Shown one piece after another: positions 54,090 through 64,000 of a DNA stretch of 64,000 bases. Under the pieces are notes generated by a model. It did no database searches and was not told the DNA's origin. It saw only the letters and a list, made by a program, of their open reading frames with translations. Source of the DNA: Favolaschia claudopus (taxonomy: Eukaryota > Basidiomycota > Agaricomycetes > Agaricales > Mycenaceae); contig JAWWNJ010000023.1 in the NCBI GenBank assembly GCA_037176885.1, forward strand, positions 1,612,001-1,676,000, read 5' to 3'. The position numbers and the translations under genes are program-made. Numbering within the stretch: the first letter of the stretch is position 1; each line of letters begins with the position of its first letter.

Positions 54090-54657
54090 ATGTCTATCTA
54101 CTACTACGACCCTTCCTCCCATGTCGAGCGTCTCTTCAATGACGCCTTCGGTCGTCTTGCTGGCTTTGCTACCGCCAACGGCGGTCAACGCACCGGCAAT
54201 AGCAGCGATGAAGTCCAGCGTACCATCCGACCGAGGTAAGCAAGGCCCCGCTGCAAGAAATTTCCATACTGACGCTCTTCGTAGAATGGATCTGCACGAA
54301 GATGCCACCAACAATACCGTCACTGCCACCTTCGAGCTTCCGGGCATAAAGAAGGAGGACGTGCAAATCGACGTGCACAACGGCTGCCTCAGTATCTCTG
54401 CGGAGAGCAAAATCTCTGAAGAGAAGGAACAAGACGGGTACGCGATTCGCGAGCGGCGGTTCGGGAGAATCTCCCGCACGCTCCAGCTTCCCCAGGGCGT
54501 CAAGGTGGGGTTACCTCAGTTTTACTAATGCAGAAAGCATGTATTGACCCGATTGCAGGAAACGGAAGTGAAAGCAGCGATGGATCACGGTGTTCTGACC
54601 GTCACCTTCCCGCGCTCGACGCCCGAGGAGGCCCCAAAGAAAGTTACGATCGCTTAA
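54090..54657 (+). CDS. Small heat-shock protein Hsp20, copy 3
   Basis: Plus-strand, three exons with the same intron positions as copies 1 and 2, start ATG 54090 (MSIYYYDPSSHVERLFNDAF), stop TAA 54655-54657. The arm reads GRLAGFATANGGQRTGNSSD. The alpha-crystallin domain has one notable change, VHNGCLSISAES, where the paralogs have VHNGRL: the Arg at this conserved position is Cys, which could affect the dimer interface. KAAMDHGVLTVTFPRSTPEE and the tail APKKVTIA (V-T-I motif) are normal. Predicted cytosolic, heat-inducible holdase; probably functional. Confidence 0.93.
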
Positions 54658-56165
54658 ACGGGAACTATGGGAGAGATGGATTTAATGGGTTCTGTATTAC
54701 TGTTACCAATGTATCAATTCAGCATGCAAGAGATTGTTTTCGACTTCTTTCTCGACGCACGAAGCGGGGCAGTACAGCGCCAGTCTCCTTCCTAAGCTGT
54801 CCGAGACGAAAAAGTACATACGAGTACAGCACTCGGAGAAAGGGAAGCAGCTTCCAAGATGTAATATGTATAGATTGGTGAAAGCGAACACACAGCGCTC
54901 AGAGCTCTAGACAAAACGAGCTCAAAAAAACCGTATTGAGTTACAGGGAAAGGGCTGCAATATGTCGGAGGGTGCGCAGGTTACGAAGCGGTGGCGGGCC
55001 GCTTCTCATGAAATTGCAAAGTTAACAGCGAGTCTTCGTAAAGCACGGACCAAGATACTACTTACGCTCAACTTGGGTACAAACGGGATCGAAAATCATT
55101 CATTATGAACAGTCCATCCTAGTCGAGTAAAAAATAGGACCACCGGGTATCTTTCGAGGATCGCGCAGAAATCTGGATTCAACCAGTTTTCGAGTCGCCA
55201 ACTCGGATTTCGCACTGCGAAGTTGCTTGAATACGTTTCGACACAGACGTAGACAGAAGATTCGCATATGGCGAGAAAAAATGTCGCTTTGAGTTGGGTG
55301 CTATTGCGAAGGATAACAATGTGGAGAAGCTGCCGGCGAGATGAGAATTGCGAGATGAAGACGGCGATACACAATGACAATGAAATATAGGAAGCTTTCG
55401 AGCTGAGTGCTATTAACCGAAGAACAGAGTGAGCAAGCCGCCGGCGATATGGGGAACGGCAAGATGAAACGGCCATTGACATACAAGAGCGGGGACATGA
55501 CGAACACCGCTCAGTTCATACTTAGTAGCCAGGTACGGGGTCGTAGCTACTATAGTAGATCTGTTTTGAAGTGTGTCGAAATGTTAATTGAGTTCATCTG
55601 AAGGCAGCAATTCACGCCGAAAGAGAAGAAGTCCCACGTTAACTTTGAGATCCAGCTTTTGCAGAGCAGTACGAGGAAGATGAGGAGCAGTAAATAGTCA
55701 TCTATAGTCATCATAGGGAAAAACAAGCATAGTCGCGTGCCACCTGGCAAAATGGTAATCGTGAGTTTGTGAGCCACCGCCTGCAATTCAAAGACAATTG
55801 CACGTCCGGCCCCGGGGGACAAGAGAAGAATCCTTGAGCTTGCACAATGCACATGGTGCCACCTAGAATCTGGCTCAAAGTTTTATTGCTTGTGAGTCGC
55901 GTCCCCCGAGAGCCCCCGAGTCGTACGGTTACTACCCACATCTAGTAGCCCGAGCAAGACAACGCGAAGCTGTAAGTGAAGGAGGCGATGCAACCAGATC
56001 TCAGAAAAACATAGTCCGTAGTGGTGCAGAGCAGCTGGAGCCCTAGCTGCCCAGCTCACTGCGCGCGTTCGAATTGGTCGCCGTAAGTAAGTGCCTAGGT
56101 TGTGCCGGGCCGATAGAAAAATCCCGGCCGGAGCCGCCGAAGCCACTTCCGTTTTCGGATTCGAA
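54658..56165. other. Intergenic region with a diverged tandem repeat
   Basis: About 1.5 kb. At roughly 55291-55385 and 55398-55490 the plus strand repeats GAG(T/C)TG(G/A)GTGCTATT ... GCCGGCGA(G/T)ATG ... GCAAGATGAA, a diverged direct repeat of about 105 bp period. No gene is supported. The final part is the F-box gene promoter. Confidence 0.5.
55291..55490. repeat. Two-copy diverged direct repeat, period about 105 bp
   Basis: Shared words in the same order: GAG(T/C)TG(A/G)GTGCTATT, a GAAG/AACA stretch, AAGC(T/C)GCCGGCGA(G/T)ATG, and G(C/A)AAGATGAA(G/A)ACGGC. The spacing is maintained; identity is moderate. Confidence 0.6.
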
Positions 56166-58048
56166 ATGCCGTTAGCACTTGCTGCCCACTCTTTCTCCGC
56201 TTCCACGATGAACAATAATGTCCCCGGGTTTCTGGTTAATATATTTGTCACCGAAGAAGAGGCCCGAGAGGTCAGACGCGCTATGGAGGAAAATCAGCAA
56301 TTAATGGCGAGGTGTGTGTACAACTTATGCATGAAACGTTGTTTCCTCAATTTTCTCTCGTGTCGTGTAGCCTCGACGCTGAGATAGAAAGAGCTAAGGC
56401 AGCGCTGAAAAACCTTGTCAATCAAAGGTCAGAGGCGCAGAGACTGTTGGAAAGCAATACTGCGCCATCAGACACCGAAGTGAGGGCTATCCGTGAAATC
56501 ATCCGTACAAAGGAGCAGGAAATGGACCGCCTCGAAACAGAGGTGGTACGGACTCGAAACAATCTGGATGCCATGATTGAGAGGCGTGCAGCCATAGCGG
56601 AGGAGTCCGGGCCGTCTTCGGGTGTCCTTGACGAGTTCGACGCCGACATTGAAGGAGCGCGTTCGGTACTCAAGGGTCTTTTGACGGAACGAGAACAGAC
56701 GCATGACGCTCTCGAGGCACACAGGGCTCTGCTCTCACCTATCCGGCGGATTCCTCCTGAGGTGCTAGGTGAAATATTTATCCACTGTCTTGCGAGACAG
56801 TCCATGGAACCATTCGTCCAAGCGTCTGGAGACCAATTCCCGTTGCTGCTTACTCAAATTAGTAGCAATTGGAGGAACGTTGCGCTCGCCACTCCTGCTC
56901 TTTGGACCTCTCTTGCGATTAACATAACGACGGCTTCGTGCATTCCTAACCTCGACCTCATAAAGACGTGGATTGCCCGCTCAGGCTCGTGTCCCTTGTC
57001 TTTCTACATCGAAGAAACCATCCAAAAGGATTATTACACTGAGGGCATCATCACGTCTGCTTCGATTCTTGAGCTCTATGCCCCTCATTATCATCGCTGG
57101 CGAAACATCCGGCTTCAATACCAGGACTGGAGGATCGCGACTGGCTTTCTGCATCTACCCCGCGATTTGCCACCCCAGTCCCTTCAGAGTCTACATCTTG
57201 CCAGAGACTTTTGGCACGCGTCCGAGTATGACCAGCTGTCCCTGATGCTCTCCGCGCCACATCTACGAAAATGCATCTGGGTTAGCAATACTGATATTGG
57301 CACTTTCCAAGCTCCATTCCCCCAACTCACCACTCTCTTTCTTGAACGTCCCGTGGACGTCAAGGATTTTATGCACATTCTCAGCGAAGGCGCGAAACTC
57401 GAACTCACTCAGTTCCTCGTTCTTGACTCTGACCCGAGTCTCGCATCGGATTCTCCATTAATGATCCGCCACGAAAATCTCCGTGCTCTCGACCTTACCG
57501 CAGATCTTTTTGGCCCCCTGTTCAACCAGCTCGAGCTACCCTGCCTAACACACATCTCTATGACCCGCTTCGACATGGGCGCACACTGGCCACACGACGA
57601 GTTCATGTCGCTACTGCTGCGATCCAAATGCGTATTGCGGGAGATAACTCTGAACGATATCGATATCTCTCCTAACCAGATGTGTGTAGTGATCAGACAC
57701 GCCTCTCACTCGCTGGAAAAGCTCAGCCTTAACAATAATCGTCGAAGTCGACATGTCATTGCAAACGACGAGGTCCTCCGGCTGCTCACCTGGACCACTC
57801 CGGACGCCGGCTCTAACGTCTGTCCCCGTCTCTCGATGATCAAATTGTGGGATTGTCACTCGGCATTCGACGGTGCCCTTGCTGATATGATCGAGTCACG
57901 TTGGAAGGCGCGGGAGGGCGGACCGCCAAAATTAATGAGTATAGCGTTCCTGATGCTCGACGCTCGGACGTATCCCAATGATTTGCAGAGGTTAGAAGCA
58001 TTGAATCGGAAGAGGCTGGGGATAAGTATAGTACGGCGGCCAGAGTAG
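56166..58048 (+). CDS. F-box-like protein with N-terminal coiled coil
   Basis: Two exons joined across a 59-nt intron (about 56312-56370), start ATG 56166 (MPLALAAHSFSASTMNNNVP), stop 58046-58048; about 600 residues. After a short leader, heptad-rich helices (EEEAREVRRAMEENQQLM, LDAEIERAKAALKNL, IIRTKEQEMDRLETEV) form a coiled coil over roughly residues 30-190. Then comes the F-box-like segment LLSPIRRIPPEVLGEIFIHC, followed by ISSNWRNVALATPALWTSLA, and a leucine-rich repeat-like C-terminal half (SLQSLHLARDFWHASE, LRALDLTADLFGPLF, LEKLSLNNN). This is the expanded Agaricomycete F-box architecture; such proteins act as substrate receptors of SCF ubiquitin ligases, bound through Skp1. The substrate is unknown. 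The alternative downstream ATG 56208 would only shorten the leader. Confidence 0.88.
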
Positions 58049-59828
58049 GCGCCGGGTTTTCATCACCCAAAATACATACACGACTCGGAGTTAAAGATTG
58101 TATTTTCCTTTGTAACTGGGGACTTGGTAACTACTTGGCGGGCTATATGTATGTATCATCGGACTTCATCGATTTATTTCGGCCACTCACTAATTAGTAA
58201 AAGGTTCTGAGCAGTGAAAGGAAGGTCAGCACGCCAACGGGATGACGCGTCCAACGTGATCGTGTTTGATGCGAGTCATCCTTGGAACCTACCGCTATGG
58301 CGTTTTCGACGCGTCCAACGAGAGAACTCCAGAAACATGTTGTGGCCAATCTCTTTCCTCAAGCGAAACTAACCAGGGGCTTGTATGTCGTTACTCATGC
58401 CTCGCGCTGACTCTGGTCCTTCCACGCCTCAATCTGGACCCCGCAACGTATCCTTTCTTTACGCGTATGCCGAGAAAAAGCAACTCAAGGCTCCTCTCAC
58501 CTTACTGTGCCTTAGTCGAAGCGCTTTACCGCGTCAAATCGCAAAGGCTATTTGGCAACTGAAAACAAAAGAAAGCGAATTCCGGAAAACAATCCATAGA
58601 ATCAGCAATCGTACAACGCAATGACGTGGGGAGTACGGGCTCATTAAACAGGCCTTGTTTGCTTTGTGGTTAGTTATGTCAAAGCTATGTGGTTAATTGA
58701 TGATGTGGTCACTCTCAGCACGCATATGGGAGACCGATGAGCCAGTGCCGTGGTGTGCTCCAGCAGCCAACTTCGAGTTTGGAAAAAAAAAACCTTTTCT
58801 CAGCGACAGAATATCTGCATTTCAGTGGCGGCAATCGAACCTAACTCGGTCACCTACCGGTCTGAATATTATTTCCCTCTCAACGATTCAGAATGAGGTC
58901 AATTCCCATCGCCAAAAAAAGGCCCCGATTTAGGACCTGAACTTTATCCACATCGAAGACAGCGCGTACGGCGGCATATGTTCGGAAACGGCAACATCTT
59001 TCCTGTGTACATCTTCGCAGGGTTCTGCTTCTAGTGCCAATTCATAATCAAGCCGGCTGATGTTGCGACGCTTGGTGTATCTACATGTGTTCATGTGGGT
59101 CCCTGAACCTCTGAATCGGCCCGCTTCTGAGACCCGCTCACTATCCAGTCGCCGTGATTCTCTGGGTTTGGACGCCTTGGCTTTAAATATTACGTGCAAT
59201 TTCCCAAATTCGACGGGATACAACGGGATAAAAGGAATCCAACCAAATTTCTCACCGGGACGGATTCGCGTACTAGAGTCTGCAATTGGAACCTTGATGG
59301 CTGAACCGGTGTGACACTCCAAGGTCGACAACTGTGACAGCCCCCTCCAATCCTCAGTCTTTAACTCAAGGGCAGCATTCGCCTTGAAAAGATTTTTCAG
59401 ATGTCCGCTTTTGATTCAGACTCGCCCGCCATCTGCGCAGCTACTCAGTCCCATCCAACTGTGAACTGCATTTTTCGACTTGCAAATCATCGATAGCAGC
59501 CCAAGTCAATTTCGGAGCCAATGTCTGTCGCCAACTGGAGAAACAGCATTCTTTTGTCAAAAGACTTGATCGTCACGAAGTTCGGCAAACGGCAAACGGC
59601 CGCGATTTCGCTGTGAGGTGACTATCACTTCACAAAGCAGCTATATTGCCATCCTAGGGAGGACGTGCCACCTCTCCATTGCACCGCCGATCCAGGAGAA
59701 AGAATTCTGCGGCTTTGATCTTCCATCGAAACTTTCTGTAACAGTGATACGGCAATTCCTCATGAACCGTATGGGTCTGAGTTCAACCCACGCTGCCATT
59801 GCAGCCAATTGCTCTCAACTCGGACAAA
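58049..59828. other. 1.8-kb intergenic region with no supported gene
   Basis: A short direct repeat GACGCGTCCAACG occurs at about 58244-58256 and 58309-58321. A minus-strand frame at 58930-59331 has no domain and no splice partners. An A-run lies near 58782-58791. Nothing else was recognised. Confidence 0.45.
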
Positions 59829-61924
59829 ATGGATTGTAAGACGCCAATTTTTGGTCCAATTCTTGGCGCCATCTTTCTTTACTACTCTCTAGGCACGCTT
59901 CCGCCCATGCGCACTTGGAAAGGTTTAACACCGCGACGGAATCGTCGTGCCCCTCGTGAATATACGGTTTCAGTTTCAAACATATGGGATTTTGAAGCTG
60001 ACCCCAAAGAATGGGGCATGGTGCGTTGTCTCTTGGACCCAACTCTTCCTGGTTTTAATGCTGGGTTTTCTTTAGGAGCAAGGCAGATCCGAGCAGCTGC
60101 TCAATTTAACTCATCGGACTTCCTTCAAAGTTTTTCGAGACGGGTCCAGAGCTGTGTGGACGCAGAACCTGTATGTTTGATATGAGCTATATTTCAACTT
60201 TCTCATTCGACCTTAGGGAGTGCGCATTACTTCAAGGTAGGGAGACGTCGTGCCTGTTCTGATCGACGATTCAACGCGAGTTTCATAGCACTGTACGAAT
60301 ATCATATTCGAAACAACGACCGAGAGCGAGCTCGAAATCAGAAAAAGGCGTCGTACCGGAATCGCTATATCGCGAATCGGATTCTTGAAATTACCAATGA
60401 GGATAGGACGTTGAAGCAGGTGGCTAGCCGCATACAACAACTCCGGAGGACAAGCAAGCACGATGGCGGTAAGGTCGATTGTTATAGCTTCGACGCTACT
60501 GATTCTCGCTCAGTGCTACGTCTGGTTACGGGTCTACCCCTCTCTGACACGGACCACGATCTATTCTCGAACATCAGCTCTCCCTTCCATCTCAAGAATG
60601 AGATTCCCCGCGACATGAAAAGCCAATTACCGATTACTGTGATTTTCAGCAATGTCGCTAGCCAAGACGCCCTCCCAGAAATTTTTCTGGAGTCTCCGCA
60701 GCCTCGTATCCGAATGTGTAGTCTCGAAAGTGATCCAGGGCGCTACCAACAACTTATCCTAGTTTCTCCGGTCGCGTTGGGGCTTCAATCAACATTCCAG
60801 CTCTTCCGAAACAATGCACTATGCTCGTTTTCAACAGAGCAGTTGAAGCCGGACGGCATTCGCCACGAACATTTTCGCGCTTATATAACTTCCTTCCCCG
60901 ATGATCTTTGGAGAGAACTTTGCGATCGCCGTCTCCGGGACCACTGTAAGTGCCTCATTCTATTTCTATTTCTATTTTTTCTGCCACTTGTTTGTAGATG
61001 ACACAGAATGGTCTATCTTACATTCCATATCAAGACGAGAGGATGACCTCATTCGCGGAACCACTCGAGATCTTCAGAGCATTGAAATCCGTTATATTTT
61101 CAAGTTTGAGGGGCCCACGTTCAAGGTCGACGTTGATCAACCCATGTCTACTACCCACTCCAAAGTGCGCCCCATCCCGAGCGGTCTTCACGCGAACCTC
61201 TCTTATTGTTCACAATAGCAGAAACATAGCCGACATAGTTTTCGTGCAGCTCGACCGCTGTCACCCCCATCCCGCCAGCCTCTTTCTATACCGCGGCGAA
61301 ATAAGTCAGCTACGAATGGCGATCTCCTTCTTCAGGTGTGTTTGCGCGATGGTGTGATTTTCTCTGTGCTCAATTCTGTGCAGGGAACCCAACCGTTTGC
61401 GCCGGTCCCTGATGAAACACCGCCTGAAGTATTTTCTCGCACTGGATTTCTCTATCAAGTGAGGCTATAAGATACATTACCATCTGGTTGCAAACTTATG
61501 TGCCTCAGCCTCGGTACACCTCAACAGGAACTTACGCAATGGAAGACTTGAGAACACTGGTTGATCAGGCGTATACGCAGGCTGAGGCTTTTCTCTGGGA
61601 GTCGAGGGTACAGCTCGCATTTGTGCACGGAGCCGGACAGCAGGTAAGGTTGCCTGCTTGAGGTGACAACTTGGCAAACGTTCTCTTGATTCATATCGTT
61701 TTGCAGAGCGGCTATTGTAACTGCGATCATGCTTGGTCCTACGCGACCGATTTGTCCTGCCCCTCCAACGACAACGCGACGTACAGTATGAGTTATGTTG
61801 ATTGGAGGTCGCACTCGAACTCTGGTCAGTCCGTCGGTGAATTGGTTGCGAGCAACGAAGTTCATGCTCCGGCGTATTCGACCACTGGAGACTTGACGCC
61901 TTATTATCCGCTCTATTCTTACTA
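59829..61924 (+). CDS. Uncharacterised multi-exon gene, structure uncertain
   Basis: Open frames on the plus strand suggest one gene, but I could not fix every splice. A first part from ATG 59829 (MDCKTPIFGPILGAIF) ends at a good GTATGT donor at about 60174. A second part, open from about 60190 to 60952, encodes RERARNQKKASYRNRYIANR and later LPITVIFSNVASQDALPEIF and DLWRELCDRRLRD. After a GTAAGT intron it continues YDTEWSILHSISRRE. A third part reads LLQVCLRDGVIFSVLNS and PFAPVPDETPPEVFSRTGF, followed by TYVPQPRYTSTGTYAMEDL and a Ser/Tyr-rich end at 61924. The phase between parts 1 and 2 does not match at the best donor/acceptor pair. An alternative end in another frame (FFREPNRLRRSLMKHRLKYF, stop 61460-61462) is possible. 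A transcription-factor-like layout is conceivable, but I do not recognise a family. Confidence 0.35.
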
Positions 61925-63330
61925 AGGTTGGCGTTGAAAATGCCAGTTGTGAAATTCGATTGTTGGTTCAACCATCGGCCGCGACGCTCACATTATCTCC
62001 CTTCGTCTGCTATATTCACCTGGACACGTTCTTCGAGATCAGACGATGAAGACCTTGAACTAGGGACGGTCACCAAGAAGCACTGGTATTCCTGAAGGCA
62101 ACTCAATGTGTCGAGCAGAAAAACCACTAAATCTATCAAGGACGTCCATCAAGTCTCTTTGCCAGTACAGCTCCTCCGTCGAGGCGGTGAGACGCTGAAC
62201 AATGATGTCCAAATCCCGAACTTGTGCGACCGGCCACAGCGCCAAAGAATTTTCTGTCGAGCGCTGAGACCTGAAGCCCAGTGAAAATCCCGTATGCTTC
62301 AGGCTGCTCTAATCGTCTCCAATCTGCCTTGCTTCTGCTCGTTCTGCTGTGATCTGCTCAAATGGCTCTGAACGGGTTTGTCCGGGATTGTCCCACGGTT
62401 TGGGTCTTGTTTGGATCGCTAAACATAGCTCTCCTTTTCCTGAAACGTCGCGCGGCTCGACTTGTGTTTTCTATAATTCCGTTCTCAACACTGTTTTGAA
62501 AATTTGAAGTTTGGCGCGGCACTGACTTATGTCGTCGAGTACTCGGGGTCGTTGAGAGGGATACAAAAGGGGCAAGTAACACTTGTCACAATCACGTCGT
62601 CACACATCGCGCTCCTTGCCTTCTACCACCACCATCCTCTCTCTGCGTGCTCTTCCCTTTCCGCCTCGGTCCGCCACCGCCGCGCCGTGCAATCAGCATC
62701 TTCTTACGCGTGTCCTCCGACCTTCTACGCCCATCTGCACCAAATTGTGCCGTCCAATTCGCGTGCACGATCCAGGATGTCGATCCTGCTTTGTGCATCA
62801 TCTAGTCGTGTTTCAGGGTGCATCTGCCTCCCTTTTCAACCAATATGAATCTGAAGTGTGTGGGATGCTCTCTAGGACCCGAGGGACTCGCCTGAGTCAC
62901 CTTATTGAGCTGTGACTTTACGGTGTGTGATTTTTTATTCGTGGCCTGCTTTCTTGCTTATGAACTACTGTAGTCTCCCATCTACATCTCCACCCCATAT
63001 CCTATATTGCTGAAGCTCGCCTGATAGACCCGGAGACACCGTTTCCAGTGCCTTGTCAGCGCTATCAGGTCCATGGGTGAGTAGACCTCCTCTTACCCCG
63101 CAGCTGTTGTTACATGCGACCGTACAGAACTTCTTGGCAGTTGTGTGAATATTTTAAGGTGTGTTCCATTGTCTTGTGTTCATTCTATCCCACTGAAATG
63201 CACGGATAGAGCTCGACCGTCGCTATCGAAACTGCCCGAGCAGGTTTGTGTACTGACTTCTTCGTTCTATCGGTATTTACTTATAAATTGCCGTCTCTAG
63301 GTTGACCGCAGACCCAGCGCCCTATCGTTG
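61925..63330. other. Intergenic region, possibly with a spliced non-coding transcript
   Basis: About 1.4 kb with no coding frame I can support. From about 63074 the plus strand shows a chain of strong splice-like signals: GTGAGT with a CAG at about 63134, GTGTGT after AAG with a TAG at about 63210, and GTTTGT with a TAG at about 63300. They would join exons of roughly 20-40 nt. This could be a 5' untranslated or non-coding transcript running antisense into the BTB-like locus, or chance. Confidence 0.3.
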
Positions 63331-63807
63331 TCACGAGGCGGAAAACTCCTGCGTGCCCCACGCTGTCTCGAACAACCCCACGAGCGCGCGCCGGCTCCCG
63401 CGCTCGAGGACGGCTTCCTTTGACGTCGTCGCGCAGGGCGAACTCAAGGATGCGGGGCACCCGGCCGGCGCACTTGCAGCAGATGCAGCCCCCTGCGTAC
63501 CATGGGCCGCGGGTGAGCTCCTCGTAGGCGGTGAAGGGGAGGGCGGCGTGGAAGAGGCCGTGCACCATTTCGGTTATGACACGGGCGGAGACTTCCGTGT
63601 AGAGGGGAGGGCGAAGTAGGAGGCGGAGAGGAGGAGGGTGAGGGCGGTGGAGACATCGTAGGTGCGGTGGGAGAAGACGAGGATGCCGGTGTAGAGAAAG
63701 CCGAGGGTAAAGCGGAGGAGGTGTGGGTGAAGCAGGGGAGGGTGAGGGTTATGGGGTGGGAGGAGGAGGAGGAGGAGAGGGATCGTACGGTGCGCATTCC
63801 TTTCCAT
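63331..63807 (-). pseudogene. BTB/POZ-like domain locus with two frameshifts
   Basis: On the minus strand from about 63807, LLRFTLGFLYTGILVFSHRT and LTLLLSASYFALP resemble the second half of a fungal BTB domain. One nucleotide out of frame, at about 63606, the similarity continues as LYTEVSARVITEMVHGLFHA, LPFTAYEELTRGPW, GGCICCKCAGRVPRILEFAL and RDDVKG. A second shift at about 63415 leads to VLERGSRRALVGLFETAWGT and a stop at 63331-63333. The C-x-C-C-x-C run and the order of blocks fit a basidiomycete BTB protein family I have seen only as uncharacterised. With two single-base shifts that compensate each other, it is either a decayed gene or contains sequencing errors in a GC-rich stretch. 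The 5' part was not resolved before the window ends. Confidence 0.55.
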
Positions 63808-64000
63808 CTTAGCTGCACATTCGGCTAACGACTTTGCGGCAGCACCCCGGCCCTCGATCTACCTCACCATTCAGCGTGGTTCGCGTTAGTGGTAGCAGCT
63901 TCAGTGCAGGCGGCATCGTGGGTCGGTCGGGCAGGGTTTGCGGACTTGTGGGCAGCGGGACGCGTGTGCGTCGAAGTTGTTGTCGTGAAGTATAGAGAAA
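63808..64000. other. Window edge, upstream of the BTB-like locus
   Basis: Too short to interpret. It may hold the missing 5' exon of the BTB-like locus (minus strand reads AAAKSLAECAAK directly before the block) or its promoter. Confidence 0.3.

Noticed and set aside
61336..61462. Alternative 3' end of the 59829 gene (REPNRLRRSLMKHRLKYF then stop)
   Set aside because: It reads well, but would orphan the downstream exons to 61924 that join in frame with another reading; kept only as an alternative within the uncertain gene.
1..64000. tRNA, rRNA, snRNA and CRISPR features
   Set aside because: Scanning by eye for GGTTCGA-type B boxes in the right context, snRNA core words, and regularly spaced repeats gave no candidate I could support; a tRNA/Rfam scan would be decisive.

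Overview
The window is nuclear DNA of a filamentous basidiomycete, most likely an Agaricomycete. The genes are broken up by many 47-80 nt GT-AG introns. They are monocistronic, lie on both strands, and belong to families typical of mushroom-forming fungi: F-box proteins with a coiled coil, DUF6534 membrane proteins, atypical G-alpha subunits, expanded aldo/keto reductases and small heat-shock proteins. No bacterial operons, rRNA, recognisable tRNA or CRISPR array were seen. All calls come from reading the sequence; no database search was run.

Layout. 1-9 kb: the 5' part of a Whi5/Nrm1-like repressor gene (minus), an MFS sugar/quinate-type transporter (minus) and a Dal5-type MFS transporter (plus). 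9.3-13.4 kb: two tandem aldo/keto reductase (AKR) genes (minus). 13.4-23.3 kb: gene-poor, holding only a bHLH transcription factor. 23.3-31.9 kb: a dense block with an atypical G-alpha gene, a PPIL3-type cyclophilin on a shared 237-bp divergent promoter, actin capping protein beta, a type II membrane protein that may be a glycosyltransferase, and a DUF6534 multi-pass protein. 33-36 kb: an extended SDR and an intronless Thg1-like gene. 36.2-43.8 kb: two more AKR genes (plus). The first carries a 2.9-kb inverted-repeat transposon inside intron 1, and a hAT-type MITE sits between the two. 44.6-49.1 kb: a class B DnaJ, a VTC1-like protein, and a small unknown gene behind a tandemly duplicated 460-bp segment. 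49.2-54.7 kb: three closely related Hsp20 genes, two of them divergent, with a fifth AKR copy in between. 56-64 kb: an F-box protein, an uncharacterised multi-exon gene and a frameshifted BTB-like locus at the right edge.

Main themes. (1) A five-copy AKR family is interleaved with a three-copy Hsp20 family and a DnaJ gene, so this is a stress-related gene-duplication hotspot. The AKR copies share a promoter motif about 85-115 bp upstream of the ATG (clear in three copies) and a palindromic element 160-265 bp downstream of the stop (four copies). (2) Two DNA transposons have intact target-site duplications. The 6-bp TSD of the larger one lets the original 61-nt intron be defined. (3) The G-alpha protein lacks the catalytic switch II glutamine, the usual N-terminal lipidation site and the usual C-terminal tail, and has a large insert. 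The most promising leads are the shared AKR cis elements, the transposon in the AKR intron and the unusual G-alpha.
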